Shown in pieces: positions 34,532-43,616 of a stretch of 64,000 bases of DNA (positions within the stretch are counted from its first letter, which is position 1; every line of letters starts with the position of its first letter). Source of the stretch: Demequina sediminicola (GTDB lineage: Bacteria > Actinomycetota > Actinomycetes > Actinomycetales > Demequinaceae). The stretch is taken from contig NZ_BBRB01000002.1 of assembly GCF_000975055.1 (NCBI RefSeq), positions 248,001 to 312,000 of the forward strand, in the 5' to 3' direction. A program made the translations under genes and the position numbers. The notes under the pieces are model-generated. The model made no database searches. It was not told the origin of the DNA and was given only the letters and a program-made list of their open reading frames with translations.

Positions 34532-35545
34532 GTGATTGATTTGCCGACCCTTCCCGCTCAGCCGCCGGTGAGCATCGTGGTGCCCGTCAAGAACGAGGCG
34601 CCGTATCTAGCCGATGCCGTGGCCGCCATGCTGGGATGTGGCTACGCAGGTGAGCTGGAGGTGGTGTTGGCGGTGGCACCGTCGGATGACGCCACCGAAG
34701 AGATTGCGCGCGGCCTTGAGCAGGACGAGCGGGTGCGTGTGGTGTCCAATCCGTCGGGCAAGACGCCCGATGCGTTGAATCGTGCCATTGCGGCTGCACG
34801 TTTCGATGTGTTGGTGCGCATGGACGGTCATGCGCTGATGCCGGAAGGGTATGTGGATTCCGCAGTGCGGCATCTGCGGGAGTCGGGTGCAGCCAATGTC
34901 GGCGGCCGTATGGTGCCGACGGCCTCAGAGCCGTTCGCGAAGGCGGTAGCGGTCGCGATGTCGTCCGCGTGGGGGCTGGGAGGGGCTGGCCACCGGCAGG
35001 GCGGTGTGGCCGGGCCGGCGGATTCGGTGTATCTGGGTGCCTTTAGGCGGGAGGCGCTGGAGGACGTTGGTGGCTACGACTCTCATTACGTGCGTGCACA
35101 GGATTGGGAGCTGAATTTCCGGCTTCGCGAGGCGGGCTATGGCGTGTGGTTTGTGCCCGAAATGCAGGTTCCGTACTCCCCGAGGAACACGTGGAGGAGC
35201 CTCGCCCGGCAGTTCTGGCTGACGGGTCAGTGGCGCCGCGAGGTGGTCTCGCGGCATCCCGAGACAAAATCTCTCAGATACCTTGCAGCGCCTATCGCTA
35301 CCGTTGCGGTTGTTCTGGGGGCTCTGTGTGGGGTCCTGGGAATGCTCTTCGATACCCCCTGGTTGATCGCCGGCTGGGTCATCCCATTGGCATATTTAGC
35401 AGGTATTTTGCTGGCCACCGTCTCATTGGCGAGTCGGGCCGGAGCAGCGGCAAGCATTCGTTTGCCCCTGGTATTGGCCACGATGCACCTCGGTTGGGGC
35501 GCTGGATTCCTGCGTCAGGTGCCGTCTTCTCAACTTGACGCATAG
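34532..35545 (+). CDS. Family 2 glycosyltransferase, membrane-associated
   Basis: A 337-residue GT-A glycosyltransferase. SIVVPVKNEAPYLADAVAAML opens the nucleotide-sugar fold; the acidic metal motif is RMDGHALM; the acceptor-side motif is QDWELNFRLREAGYGVWFVPE, and QFWLTGQWRREV resembles the QxxRW region. Two or three hydrophobic helices follow from about 250. GTG 34532 is preferred over ATG 34493 for its -10 spacing, but the latter is possible. TTA at 35396-35398 is an in-frame leucine codon. Position next to LCP genes and upstream of whiB suggests wall-glycan synthesis; sugar unknown. Confidence 0.87.
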   Translation: MIDLPTLPAQPPVSIVVPVKNEAPYLADAVAAMLGCGYAGELEVVLAVAPSDDATEEIARGLEQDERVRVVSNPSGKTPDALNRAIAAARFDVLVRMDGHALMPEGYVDSAVRHLRESGAANVGGRMVPTASEPFAKAVAVAMSSAWGLGGAGHRQGGVAGPADSVYLGAFRREALEDVGGYDSHYVRAQDWELNFRLREAGYGVWFVPEMQVPYSPRNTWRSLARQFWLTGQWRREVVSRHPETKSLRYLAAPIATVAVVLGALCGVLGMLFDTPWLIAGWVIPLAYLAGILLATVSLASRAGAAASIRLPLVLATMHLGWGAGFLRQVPSSQLDA

Positions 35546-35563
35546 GGATTACACGGGTGTAAT
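35535..35563 (+). promoter_or_regulatory. whiB promoter with overlapping palindrome
   Basis: TTGACG (35535-35540) and TGTAAT (35558-35563) are separated by exactly 17 bases, the best -35/-10 pair in the window. The inverted repeat ATTACAC-GG-GTGTAAT (35548-35563) covers the spacer and the -10, as an operator would. The -35 overlaps the end of the upstream glycosyltransferase gene. Confidence 0.7.
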
Positions 35564-35608
35564 TCACGTAGGCAGGGTTTCCTGCTCACGGTGATCGGAG
35601 GACGGCCT

Positions 35609-35929
35609 ATGTGGAATATCTACGATGGTGCAGTGCCTTCCGACGCAGGTCAGGCCACACCTTCTCTCGCCTCCGTCGTTGACATTTTTGACGGTGTAGA
35701 AGATGACGGCCCTTTGGCATGGCAAGAGCGCGCACTGTGCGCTCAGACGGACCCCGAGGCGTTCTTCCCTGAAAAGGGCGGCTCAACGCGTGAAGCAAAG
35801 AAGGTTTGCGCGTCCTGTGAGGTTCGTTCTGAGTGCTTGGACTATGCGCTCGAAAACGACGAGCGTTTTGGCATCTGGGGTGGATTGTCAGAGCGTGAGC
35901 GGCGCAAATTGAAGCGCCGCGCCGTCTAG
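35609..35929 (+). CDS. whiB2: WhiB-family transcriptional regulator (WhiB2/WhmD position)
   Basis: Iron-sulfur regulator of 106 residues. The four cluster ligands are Cys 44, 67, 70 and 76 (C-x22-C-x2-C-x5-C), followed by the G(I/V)WGG turn in RFGIWGGLSERERRKLKRR, whose basic tail contacts DNA or sigma factor. ATG 35609 has GGAGGA 6 bases upstream. The genes that follow (glycosyltransferase, DUF5719, metallopeptidase-like, DUF3499, manB) match the neighbourhood of whiB2/whmD in mycobacteria, where it controls septation; the name rests on that context. Confidence 0.88.
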   Translation: MWNIYDGAVPSDAGQATPSLASVVDIFDGVEDDGPLAWQERALCAQTDPEAFFPEKGGSTREAKKVCASCEVRSECLDYALENDERFGIWGGLSERERRKLKRRAV

Positions 35930-35953
35930 CTGGTCGGCCTGCGTGGGACGAGC

Positions 35954-38900
35954 ATGAGTCCAGCGCGCATTCATGTGCGCGCAGTAGTGGTCAGTGACGG
36001 GGAATCGCCCCGACTGGCCTCAGTTGTTGATGCAGTGATCCATCAAGACCCCGCACCAGATCGAGTTGACCTGGTGCTTGTGGGAGACGCTCCGGCGCCT
36101 GACCCACTTCCCCCCTCGGTGCACGCTGTCCAGGTGACGGCGACAGATTTCTCGTCGGCTGTCCACGCACTCATTGTGGATGAAGAGGCGCAGCCGGGGG
36201 AGATGCTGTGGCTCCTTCATGACGATTCCGCGCCGATGCCGGATGCATTGGGGCTGCTCCTTGCGACCGCTCGTAAGCGGCACCGCGCCGGAATCATTGG
36301 CGCGGCTCAGGTGCAGTGGGATGATCCCACCCGGTTGGTGTCGATGGGCACCACGACCACGCGTGGCGGTGCCCGCCGTGTCACCTTGGTCGATGAGGGG
36401 GACATTAACCAGGGACAGCACGACGAGCGCGATGATGTTCTGGGTGTGTCCATTACTGGTGCGCTCGTGCGGCGTGAGGTGTGGGATCAGCTCAGGGGGC
36501 TCGACCCGGCATATGACGGGTGGGGTGACAGCCTGGATTTCTGCCGCCGGGTGTGGCGGGCGCAATGGGATGTCGTGGTGGTGCCGCGCGCGCGGATTCG
36601 CCATGCTCAGGAGCGTCTCAACGGGGGTCGCGGTGAGGGCGGATCGCGCCTCCACACGTATGGGGCTCGACGCGCATCGGAATGGCTTCAAGCGTTGGTG
36701 TATGCCCGCTGGTGGATGGGGCTGCCGCTCCTGATTGGTGTGGCCCTATCGACACTCGGCCGGGTGCTGATGCGCGTGGCGCAGAATAATCTGCGTTTGG
36801 CAGGAGCCGATGCCTGGGTTCCGATGCGGCTCTTGGTGCTCCTTCCCCGTGTGTATCGTTCGCGCCAGCGCGTCAATGCCGCAGGCTTGCGAGGTAGTGA
36901 TGCACGCACCATTGAGCATCCGCTGTTGGCTTCTTCCCGTCAGGTCCGGCGTGACACGCGTACCCGTGAGTGGGGAGCGTATGAGAGTTGGCGTGCCGCT
37001 AGCGTGCCTCCGGAGCTCATCCGGAATGAGTTAGCTGTGGTGGCACGCCGGCGCCGCATCACGCTGGTCAGCGTCGCGGCGCTTTTGGCCGCCGTGTCGA
37101 CGGTGAGGCACTACGACTGGATCAGTGGGGTGTTGTCTGGCCAGATGCTGGCTTCCGAGTCGCTCGGTATCACCGATGTGGGCTGGCGGACGCTTTGGGA
37201 GCGCGGCCTCAGCGGCTGGACGGAACAGGGCTTGGGCGCACCGTCGATTGATGGCGGACTCTCGGTGGTGTTGTTGCCTCTCACTGTGGTTCCAGGTGGG
37301 CTAGCCGTAGGGCTGGGATTGTTGTTGGCCGGTGCATCCCTGTGGGCTGGGTTGGGTGCGTGGGCTGCTGCCGGCGCACTGACGCGGTCGCTCGCTGTTC
37401 GTGCTGCCGCGGCTATGGCGTATGGCCTCATGCCGTTCTTGATTGAGTCAGTAGACCAGGGCCGTGTGGCATCCGTCATCGTGCACGTGATGTTGCCGTG
37501 GGTTGTCGTTGGCGTCGTGCGTGCCGGAGGGTGGCAGTGCACCGAGCGCATTAGTGACGGCGTCCATTTCCCCGAGCGTGCATTGCCGTCGCCGAGTGCC
37601 GCCGCTGGCGGCGCTCTCTCCATGGCGGTCGTAGTCATCGCCGCTCCCGCGCTCGTACTTCCGGTGCTGCTGTCTGTTGCGGTCGTGGGTGCGTGTGCCG
37701 GGCCGATGCGTCTACGGGTGTGGGGGATGGGCATTCCTCCCGCTGTGGTGGGCTTTGCCGGGCTGGTCGCCATTGTGCAGCAGGGCCTGATTTCGCGCGA
37801 TGCCTGGACGGTTCTGATGCGTGAACCGGGGCCATCGATCAGTGATAGTTCAAGTGCTCTCGACATTCTGTTGGCACCTGTCTCGGTGAGCTCGGCCCCC
37901 GACATTTTCTTGGCGGCATCGTCCGTGGTCGTCCCCGTGCTGTTGGTGGTGGCGTTCCTCTCGACGTTTGTCGCGCGTCGCTGGGCGATGGCCACTACCG
38001 GCGTGGCATTGGCGGCGATGGGCGTGCTGTGGGGTGCGCTGTCGCTGTCGACGTTGGTCTCCCCAGATGGCGGCGCCGGTACCGCTAGCGCCAACGCTTG
38101 GGCTGGCCCGGGCTTGTCGCTCGCGGTGATGGGTGTGCTCATTGCGGTGGCATCGGCGGCCGAGGGTCTCTGGGATGCAGGTTCTGGCAAACTTCGTGTG
38201 ACGAGCCGTGTCTTCCAAAGTATTGCGGCATCGGCCGTCGTTGTTGTTGTCCTCGGCCACGGTGTTGCCGTGGCCTGGCCGGTCGCAAGCGAAGACTCGG
38301 AGATTTCCGCAGTTTCGCAAGATGTGTTGCCGTTGGTTGCCGGGCTGGAGCTCGAGCAGCCCACACGGCAACGGGTGCTCGTCCTAGACGATGCCGAGTC
38401 CGGAATCTCCGCAACCGTGACCTCGACTGATGGCTCGGACGCGATCACTACCGCCGGGGAGTTGGTGAGCGATGATCGCTCGGCGACCCGGACCACGGGT
38501 ATTTCCGTCGTCGGAACGAGCGCGCTCGCACCCATCGTTGCTGACCTGGTGGGTGGCGCCCAGGGCGCGCCAGCACAGATTGCCGAATGGGGCATCGGCG
38601 TCGTGATTGCTGCGCCTGGCGCAGAGCGCGCGGCATCGGCACTGGGGCAGTCGGACGCTTTGCAACTGATCGGTTCGTCTGAGCGCGGCACGTCGTGGCG
38701 GGTCAAGCGCGCGGGCGACGAGGCGCCGGTGTCTCGAGCCTGGGTGGCCGCGGACGATGGTGGCGTCACCGTCGTCGAAATGGGACGCACGACGGGTTCG
38801 GTCACGCTGACAGAACCTGTGACCGGAAACGTGGTCCTCGCTGTCAGCGATGACGAGGCTTGGACAGCAACGTTGGACGGCGCGACCTTGCCCAAGGTTG

Positions 38901-39073
38901 AAGATGAGTCCGGCCGCGCGGTGTTCGCTGTGGATGGTGAGGGCGTCCTTGAGATTGTTTATGACGATTCAGCCCACCGGTTCTGGTGGTGGATGTCCAT
39001 CGTGGTGGTGGCGTGGGCCGCTATTGCCGCTATTCCGCTCCCCACTCGAACCTTTCGGGAGGTATCAGCATGA
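35954..39073 (+). CDS. Large glycosyltransferase family 2-membrane protein fusion
   Basis: A 1039-residue protein. Residues 1-270 form a GT2 domain: IHVRAVVVSDGESPRLASVVDAVIHQD, LHDDSAPMPDALGLLL (metal motif region), GAAQVQWDDPTRLVSMG and DPAYDGWGDSLDFCRRVWRAQWDVVVVPRARIRHA. From about 255 to 800 there are roughly a dozen hydrophobic helices separated by loops, then an extracytoplasmic beta-rich part (about 780-1010) and a last helix. This design is conserved downstream of whiB2 in actinobacteria. It likely moves or transfers a wall glycan; substrate unknown. TTA at 37031-37033 is an in-frame leucine codon. The stop overlaps the next ATG. Confidence 0.85.
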   Translation: MSPARIHVRAVVVSDGESPRLASVVDAVIHQDPAPDRVDLVLVGDAPAPDPLPPSVHAVQVTATDFSSAVHALIVDEEAQPGEMLWLLHDDSAPMPDALGLLLATARKRHRAGIIGAAQVQWDDPTRLVSMGTTTTRGGARRVTLVDEGDINQGQHDERDDVLGVSITGALVRREVWDQLRGLDPAYDGWGDSLDFCRRVWRAQWDVVVVPRARIRHAQERLNGGRGEGGSRLHTYGARRASEWLQALVYARWWMGLPLLIGVALSTLGRVLMRVAQNNLRLAGADAWVPMRLLVLLPRVYRSRQRVNAAGLRGSDARTIEHPLLASSRQVRRDTRTREWGAYESWRAASVPPELIRNELAVVARRRRITLVSVAALLAAVSTVRHYDWISGVLSGQMLASESLGITDVGWRTLWERGLSGWTEQGLGAPSIDGGLSVVLLPLTVVPGGLAVGLGLLLAGASLWAGLGAWAAAGALTRSLAVRAAAAMAYGLMPFLIESVDQGRVASVIVHVMLPWVVVGVVRAGGWQCTERISDGVHFPERALPSPSAAAGGALSMAVVVIAAPALVLPVLLSVAVVGACAGPMRLRVWGMGIPPAVVGFAGLVAIVQQGLISRDAWTVLMREPGPSISDSSSALDILLAPVSVSSAPDIFLAASSVVVPVLLVVAFLSTFVARRWAMATTGVALAAMGVLWGALSLSTLVSPDGGAGTASANAWAGPGLSLAVMGVLIAVASAAEGLWDAGSGKLRVTSRVFQSIAASAVVVVVLGHGVAVAWPVASEDSEISAVSQDVLPLVAGLELEQPTRQRVLVLDDAESGISATVTSTDGSDAITTAGELVSDDRSATRTTGISVVGTSALAPIVADLVGGAQGAPAQIAEWGIGVVIAAPGAERAASALGQSDALQLIGSSERGTSWRVKRAGDEAPVSRAWVAADDGGVTVVEMGRTTGSVTLTEPVTGNVVLAVSDDEAWTATLDGATLPKVEDESGRAVFAVDGEGVLEIVYDDSAHRFWWWMSIVVVAWAAIAAIPLPTRTFREVSA

Positions 39074-40386
39074 AAATCACCGCGTTCCTCCCTGGTGCGG
39101 CCGCGATCGCCGCCGTCGTAGCCGCGTCTCTCGTCACTCTCCCCAGCACTGAGTCTGGGGTCGAGGTAGAGCCCGTCACTGTCGAAGTTGTTCCTGCGGA
39201 CCAACCTGCGGTGTGCCCTGGCCCGCTGGAGATTCCCGTCGGTGAAACCGAGTCTGGCGATGAAGATTTGGACTCTGGGTCGGACGACCGCGAGTTGTGG
39301 ACGGCTCCGGCTGATAGCACGGCACTCGGCGAGGGCGTCGCGCTCACGACCCCGCTGGGTGCGTCGCTTGAGCGTGTAGGGAGCGGAGATATCGCATCCT
39401 TGGCGGGTCTGACGTGCACGTACCCGCGCCAGGAACAGTGGATTGTTGCGGGTTCCACTGCGCTGGGTTCGAGTGCCCGCCTCGTACTGTCGAATCCGTC
39501 CGCTGTCGCAGTCCGTGTCTCCGTCAGACTCTACGGACCGTTGCTCTTTGACGAGGGCCAAACGATCACGACAGCGGTGGGCCCGGGCTCGCAAACTGAC
39601 GTGCTGATCGAGTCGGTCGAACCAGAGATTCCGGGTCTTGTGCTGCAGGTCACTGCCGGTGGCGTGGGCATTGTCGCTGCGCTGCAGGACTCCCGGTTGG
39701 ACGGCTTTACATCGGCGGGAACTGAGTGGGCGACTGGATCGGCATACGCCGAGTCGACCGTGGTACCCATGGCCGGGCCCTCGACTGCCGAGGACCCCGC
39801 TGTCCTGCGATTGCTGGCGACCGAGGACACCTCCGCGAACTTGACGCTGCTAGGCCCGGATGGCGAGCGTGAATGGTTGGGGGACCAATCCGTCCAGTTG
39901 GAAGCGGGACTCCTGACGGACATTACGGTCCCCGAAGGGGACATCGCAGGCATCGGTATTGATGCGGATGTGCCCGTGGCCGCCGCGGTGATGACCCAAT
40001 CGAGCTATGAGGTACGTGACGGTGAGGACACCGCCGCTGACATTGCGTGGACCCCATCACAGGACCTCTCCACACCCGTCGAGGGGGCCGTGATCGTCCC
40101 CGAGGGAAACGTCACGGTGGTGGCTGCCGCCGTCACCAATGGTCGGTTGTTGCTCACTGATCCCGATGGCGACGTCGTCGCGGACGAGTGGATCTCCCCG
40201 TTGAGCGCCACCGAGGTTGAGATCGATGTGCCCGCCGGGACCCAGATCACCGGCTCTGGCAGTGTCGCATGGGCGCTGCGTGTGCGAGACGACGGCTTTG
40301 TGACCTCGATGACGCCCAGGGCGCCCGAGCGTCTTCCCGAAGACGTTGACGTAGTCTCGGGGAGCTACGTGGATACCGAAAACTAG
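39070..40386 (+). CDS. DUF5719 family exported protein
   Basis: A 438-residue protein anchored by an N-terminal signal-anchor (AFLPGAAAIAAVVAASLVTL, about 5-24) and otherwise made of beta-rich repeats such as STALGSSARLVLSNPSAVAVRVSVRLYGP and later EDTSANLTLLGPDGE. It matches DUF5719, the usual partner of the large GT2-membrane fusion before it. ATG 39070 overlaps that gene's stop and has GGGAGG 7 bases upstream. It probably forms a complex with the glycosyltransferase outside the membrane. Its TAG shares bases with the stop of the convergent next gene. Confidence 0.85.
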   Translation: MKITAFLPGAAAIAAVVAASLVTLPSTESGVEVEPVTVEVVPADQPAVCPGPLEIPVGETESGDEDLDSGSDDRELWTAPADSTALGEGVALTTPLGASLERVGSGDIASLAGLTCTYPRQEQWIVAGSTALGSSARLVLSNPSAVAVRVSVRLYGPLLFDEGQTITTAVGPGSQTDVLIESVEPEIPGLVLQVTAGGVGIVAALQDSRLDGFTSAGTEWATGSAYAESTVVPMAGPSTAEDPAVLRLLATEDTSANLTLLGPDGEREWLGDQSVQLEAGLLTDITVPEGDIAGIGIDADVPVAAAVMTQSSYEVRDGEDTAADIAWTPSQDLSTPVEGAVIVPEGNVTVVAAAVTNGRLLLTDPDGDVVADEWISPLSATEVEIDVPAGTQITGSGSVAWALRVRDDGFVTSMTPRAPERLPEDVDVVSGSYVDTEN

Positions 40387-40784
40387 TGTGAGCCGTAGTC
40401 CGGGTCCACGTCCTCGGGGCGTTTCGCGAGGACATGCGCCACGTTTTCGGTGATGACATCACGCACCCAAGCCTCAAGCTCTGCGCCTTCTGCGCGCTGC
40501 TCCATGGGCTTGCGGTAGAGAACGATCCGGGTGGGATGGCCCAGCTCAGCGGGGAACATTCGCGCTAACGGAACGCCGTCCTCCCACGGTGTGGGATCCG
40601 ACGGCGGGACGTCCTCGGTGCCAAACTCCAACTTGCCCCAGGCTTTGCCCCACAGGGGCTCCAAGCGGTCTACTCCGTCACGGACATAGTCATCAAAGAT
40701 CTCGGCCCGAGACCGCCATGCTGGCGCGTCATACGGCAACAGCGGGGCTCGAAGTCCCCTCTCGTGTCGGTCACGGCGCGGCAT
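40383..40784 (-). CDS. Metallopeptidase-like (PF06262-type zincin fold) protein, active site lost
   Basis: A 133-residue protein matching the actinobacterial PF06262-type family found beside DUF3499: MPRRDRHERGLRAPLLP, WRSRAEIFDDYVRDGVDRLEP, FGTEDVPPSDPTPWEDGVPLARMFPAE, RIVLYRKPMEQRA. Where active relatives have HExxH, this one reads VITENVAHVL, so zinc catalysis is unlikely. This loss is, to my recollection, shared by other members at this locus. It converges on the DUF5719 gene with interlocked stop codons and diverges from DUF3499. Confidence 0.8.
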   Translation of the reverse strand: MPRRDRHERGLRAPLLPYDAPAWRSRAEIFDDYVRDGVDRLEPLWGKAWGKLEFGTEDVPPSDPTPWEDGVPLARMFPAELGHPTRIVLYRKPMEQRAEGAELEAWVRDVITENVAHVLAKRPEDVDPDYGSH

Positions 40785-40844
40785 GTGGCGAGGCTACCGC
40801 GCGTTGCTCGGCGCGTCCGGCTGGGACACGGCCAGCACTCAAGG

Positions 40845-40850
40845 TAGCGT
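40845..40850 (+). promoter_or_regulatory. Putative -10 element (TAGCGT) for DUF3499 gene
   Basis: TAGCGT ends 8 bases before GTG 40859. No ribosome site is visible. Confidence 0.35.
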
Positions 40851-40858
40851 CCGATCTT

Positions 40859-41212
40859 GTGAAGTCGACTCGCCAGTGCTCCCGCACCAACTGTGCGCGG
40901 CCCGCCGCCGCGACATTGACGTATGTCTATGAGGATTCGACGGTGGTCGTCGGCCAAATGGCAGCGCAGGCTGAGCCTCACAGTTATGACCTGTGTGCCG
41001 ACCACGGCGAGCGGTTCACGGCGCCGCGCGGGTGGGACGTGGTGCACATCCACCAAGACTTGGTAGACCCAGGCCCCAGCACTGACGATCTCGATGCGCT
41101 GGCACGAGCAGTGCGTGAAGCTGGACGGCCTACGCCGCCAGCAGACATCCCCAGCGCGCCAGTCGCATCCGAGCCTCGGCGCGGGCACTTGCGCGTCGTC
41201 TCAGGAGACTGA
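40859..41212 (+). CDS. DUF3499 family protein
   Basis: A 117-residue protein of the DUF3499 family, present next to manB across actinobacteria. The N-terminus MKSTRQCSRTNCARPAAATLTYVYEDSTVVVG holds a CxxxxC pair, and SYDLCADHGERFTAPRGWDV adds Cys and His, so a zinc-binding site is likely. The C-terminal third is variable and proline-rich. GTG 40859 is chosen since the longer open frame upstream is antisense to the preceding gene. Function unknown. Confidence 0.87.
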   Translation: MKSTRQCSRTNCARPAAATLTYVYEDSTVVVGQMAAQAEPHSYDLCADHGERFTAPRGWDVVHIHQDLVDPGPSTDDLDALARAVREAGRPTPPADIPSAPVASEPRRGHLRVVSGD

Positions 41213-41220
41213 GAACCGGA

Positions 41221-41226
41221 TAACCT
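41221..41226 (+). promoter_or_regulatory. Putative -10 element for manB (TAACCT)
   Basis: TAACCT ends 7 bases before GTG 41234, without a ribosome site; probable leaderless transcript separate from the DUF3499 gene. Confidence 0.4.
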
Positions 41227-41233
41227 GGGTGGC

Positions 41234-42682
41234 GTGAGTGACGCACCCGACCTGAGCGGCCTGATTAAGGCTTATGACATCCGCGGCATCGTTGGCGAAA
41301 GTCTGAACGACGACGTTGCCCGCGCCATTGGAGCAGCATTCGCTGACGCCGTGGTGCTTCCCGACGGCGACACACACGTGGTCATTGGCCATGACATGCG
41401 TGACTCCGGCCCCAGTCTGATGGAGGCCGTGGGGTGGGGGCTCCGCCGCCGTGGCGTCAATGTGGTTGAGATTGGGCTGTGCTCGACGGACGGGCTCTAT
41501 CACGCGTCGGGAATTCTCGAGTTGCCTGGCGTCATGATCACGGCCTCCCACAACCCTGCTGGCTATAACGGCATGAAGATGTGCCGCCCACTGGCGCGGG
41601 CAGTCGGTGAAACCACAGGATTGGGCCGAGTGCGCGAACTCACTGCGGACACCTTGGCACGCCAGGCCTCCGGTACAGGGGATATTGCCGATGCCATCGC
41701 GGCCGCCGATGTCCCTGGCGAGGTGAGCGAGCGCGAGACATTGGCCGAGTACGCGGCGTTCTTGCGTGATCTTGTGGATCTCAGCGACGTGCGCCCTCTC
41801 ACCGTGGTCGTCGATGCGGGAAACGCGATGGCAGGCTTGACTGTGCCCGCTGTGCTCGGTGGAGAGGCTGGCCTGGATCCGCTCCCGCTGACCATCATCC
41901 CGCTGTACTTCGAACTCGACGGCACATTCCCCAACCACGAGGCCAACCCGCTCGATCCCGCTAACTTGGTCGACCTGCAGCGAGCGGTCCGCGAGCATGG
42001 CGCGGATCTCGGACTTGCGTTCGACGGCGATGCCGACAGGTGCTTTGCCGTCGACGAGCGCGGCGAGGTGGTCCCGGCATCGGCGATCACCGCTTTGGTG
42101 GGATTGCGTGAGGCCGCGCGTGAAGCGGCAGCTGGGCGCAGCGCCACCGTCATTCACAACCTCATCTCCTCACGCGCCGTCCCCGAGCAACTCGCTGCGG
42201 CGGGCGTCACCCCAGTGCGTTCCCGGGTCGGGCACAGCATCATCAAGGCACAGATGGCTGAGCTCGACGCGATTTTCGGTGGAGAGCACTCGGCCCACTT
42301 CTACTTCCGCGACTTCTTCTTTGCGGATTCCGGCATGCTTGCCGCGATGCACCTCATGGCCGCCCTGGGAGGCCACGACGGAACGCTCAGCGACCTGCTC
42401 GAACGGCACAGCCCCTATGCCGCCTCGGGCGAGATTAACTCCACCGTGATCGACGCTGCCGCAGCACGCGAACGCGTTCGCGCCGCCTTCGCCGGACCTG
42501 ACGTGACGGAGGACAACCTCGACGGCATGACGCTCGAGCACTGGGCGACAGAACCCCGGTGGTGGCTCAACGTACGCGCCTCGAACACCGAGCCTCTCTT
42601 GCGCCTCAACGTCGAGGCAGCGGATCCGGCGGTGATGGCGGACATCCGTGACCGTGCACTGGAATTGATTCGGGAGGCCTGA
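41234..42682 (+). CDS. manB: Phosphomannomutase/phosphoglucomutase
   Basis: Interconverts mannose-6-phosphate and mannose-1-phosphate (or the glucose forms), feeding GDP-mannose for wall and lipid glycans. The 482 residues carry AYDIRGIVGESL, the phosphoserine loop GVMITASHNPAGYNGMK near 103, the metal loop LAFDGDADRCFAVDE near 265, the sugar-binding GGEHSAHFYFRDFFFADSG, and the phosphate-binding RASNTEPLLRLNVEA. GTG 41234 starts directly. The cation-efflux gene begins 1 bp after the stop and sahH overlaps that, so these three form one operon. Confidence 0.95.
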   Translation: MSDAPDLSGLIKAYDIRGIVGESLNDDVARAIGAAFADAVVLPDGDTHVVIGHDMRDSGPSLMEAVGWGLRRRGVNVVEIGLCSTDGLYHASGILELPGVMITASHNPAGYNGMKMCRPLARAVGETTGLGRVRELTADTLARQASGTGDIADAIAAADVPGEVSERETLAEYAAFLRDLVDLSDVRPLTVVVDAGNAMAGLTVPAVLGGEAGLDPLPLTIIPLYFELDGTFPNHEANPLDPANLVDLQRAVREHGADLGLAFDGDADRCFAVDERGEVVPASAITALVGLREAAREAAAGRSATVIHNLISSRAVPEQLAAAGVTPVRSRVGHSIIKAQMAELDAIFGGEHSAHFYFRDFFFADSGMLAAMHLMAALGGHDGTLSDLLERHSPYAASGEINSTVIDAAAARERVRAAFAGPDVTEDNLDGMTLEHWATEPRWWLNVRASNTEPLLRLNVEAADPAVMADIRDRALELIREA

Positions 42683-42683
42683 C

Positions 42684-43616
42684 ATGTCCGCCGAGGGTGG
42701 CAGCAAAGCGATCATTGCGGCGCTGAGCGCCAACCTTGGCATCGGTGTCACCAAGTTTGGCGCGTGGGCGTTGACAGGTGCATCGTCGATGCTTGCGGAA
42801 GCGATCCACTCCGTCGTCGACTCGGGCAACCAGATCCTGTTGCTCGTGGGCAAAAAGAAGTCCACCCGCGCCGCAGACGACACCCACCCCTTCGGCTACT
42901 CCAGGAACCGTTACTATTACGCGTTCCTCGTCGCAGTCATGCTGTTCTCCCTGGGAGGCCTCTTCTCGCTTTACGAGGCCTGGCAAAAGTGGCAAGAGCC
43001 CGAACCCATCGACTCCTGGGCCTGGGTCCCCCTCGTCGTGCTGCTCCTCGCGATGGTGATGGAAGGTCTGTCCCTGCGTACCGCCATCAAGGAAGCAAAT
43101 CAGGTCCGCGGCAAACTCGGCTGGTTTGCCTACATCCGTCGCTCGCGGTCGCCCGAGATCCCCGTCATCCTGCTCGAGGATACGGCCGCACTGGTGGGCC
43201 TGGTCTTTGCCTTCTTTGGAGTGTCAATGACGCTCATCACCGGCGACGGGCAATGGGACGCCGTGGGAACTGCGATGATCGGCCTGTTGCTCGTCACGAA
43301 CGCCGTCATCCTCGCCAAGGAGACCAAGTCACTGCTGATGGGGGAGTCCGTGACGAAGGAAGATCTGCAAAGGATTCGGGACGCTTTCGCCGTATCCCCG
43401 CTGACCGATGTGATTCACCTGCGCACGATGCACCTGGGGCCCGACGACGTCATGATCGCCGCTAAAGTGGGGGTGGCTCCGGGCGCTCAGATCGATCAAA
43501 TCGCCGCCGACATCAATGATGCGGAGCGCCGCATCCGAGCAGAAGTGCCTGCCGCTCGGCTGATCTACATCGAACCTGACCTACGACATTCCCTCAAGGA
43601 GCCCCCGCGTGAGTAA
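42684..43616 (+). CDS. Cation diffusion facilitator family transporter
   Basis: Metal/proton antiporter of 310 residues. Helices alternate with metal-site motifs: [16 protein letters not shown] (HxxxD) in helix 2 and [16 protein letters not shown] in helix 5 (ExxxD rather than HxxxD), [15 protein letters not shown], and a cytoplasmic C-terminal domain. The overall form resembles the SLC30A9-like branch. The changed helix-5 motif makes the metal uncertain. ATG 42684 follows manB by 1 bp; the stop lies inside the first codons of sahH. Confidence 0.9.
   Translation: MSAEGGSKAIIAALSANLGIGVTKFGAWALTGASSMLAEAIHSVVDSGNQILLLVGKKKSTRAADDTHPFGYSRNRYYYAFLVAVMLFSLGGLFSLYEAWQKWQEPEPIDSWAWVPLVVLLLAMVMEGLSLRTAIKEANQVRGKLGWFAYIRRSRSPEIPVILLEDTAALVGLVFAFFGVSMTLITGDGQWDAVGTAMIGLLLVTNAVILAKETKSLLMGESVTKEDLQRIRDAFAVSPLTDVIHLRTMHLGPDDVMIAAKVGVAPGAQIDQIAADINDAERRIRAEVPAARLIYIEPDLRHSLKEPPRE

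Noticed and set aside
35548..35563. BldD or LexA box at the whiB promoter
   Set aside because: BldD sites are odd-centred (GTnAC pattern) and LexA needs GAAC/GTTC; the sequence fits neither.
37111..38895. 594-codon minus-strand open frame in the large glycosyltransferase
   Set aside because: Thr/Pro/Ala-rich mirror of hydrophobic helices; no ribosome site.
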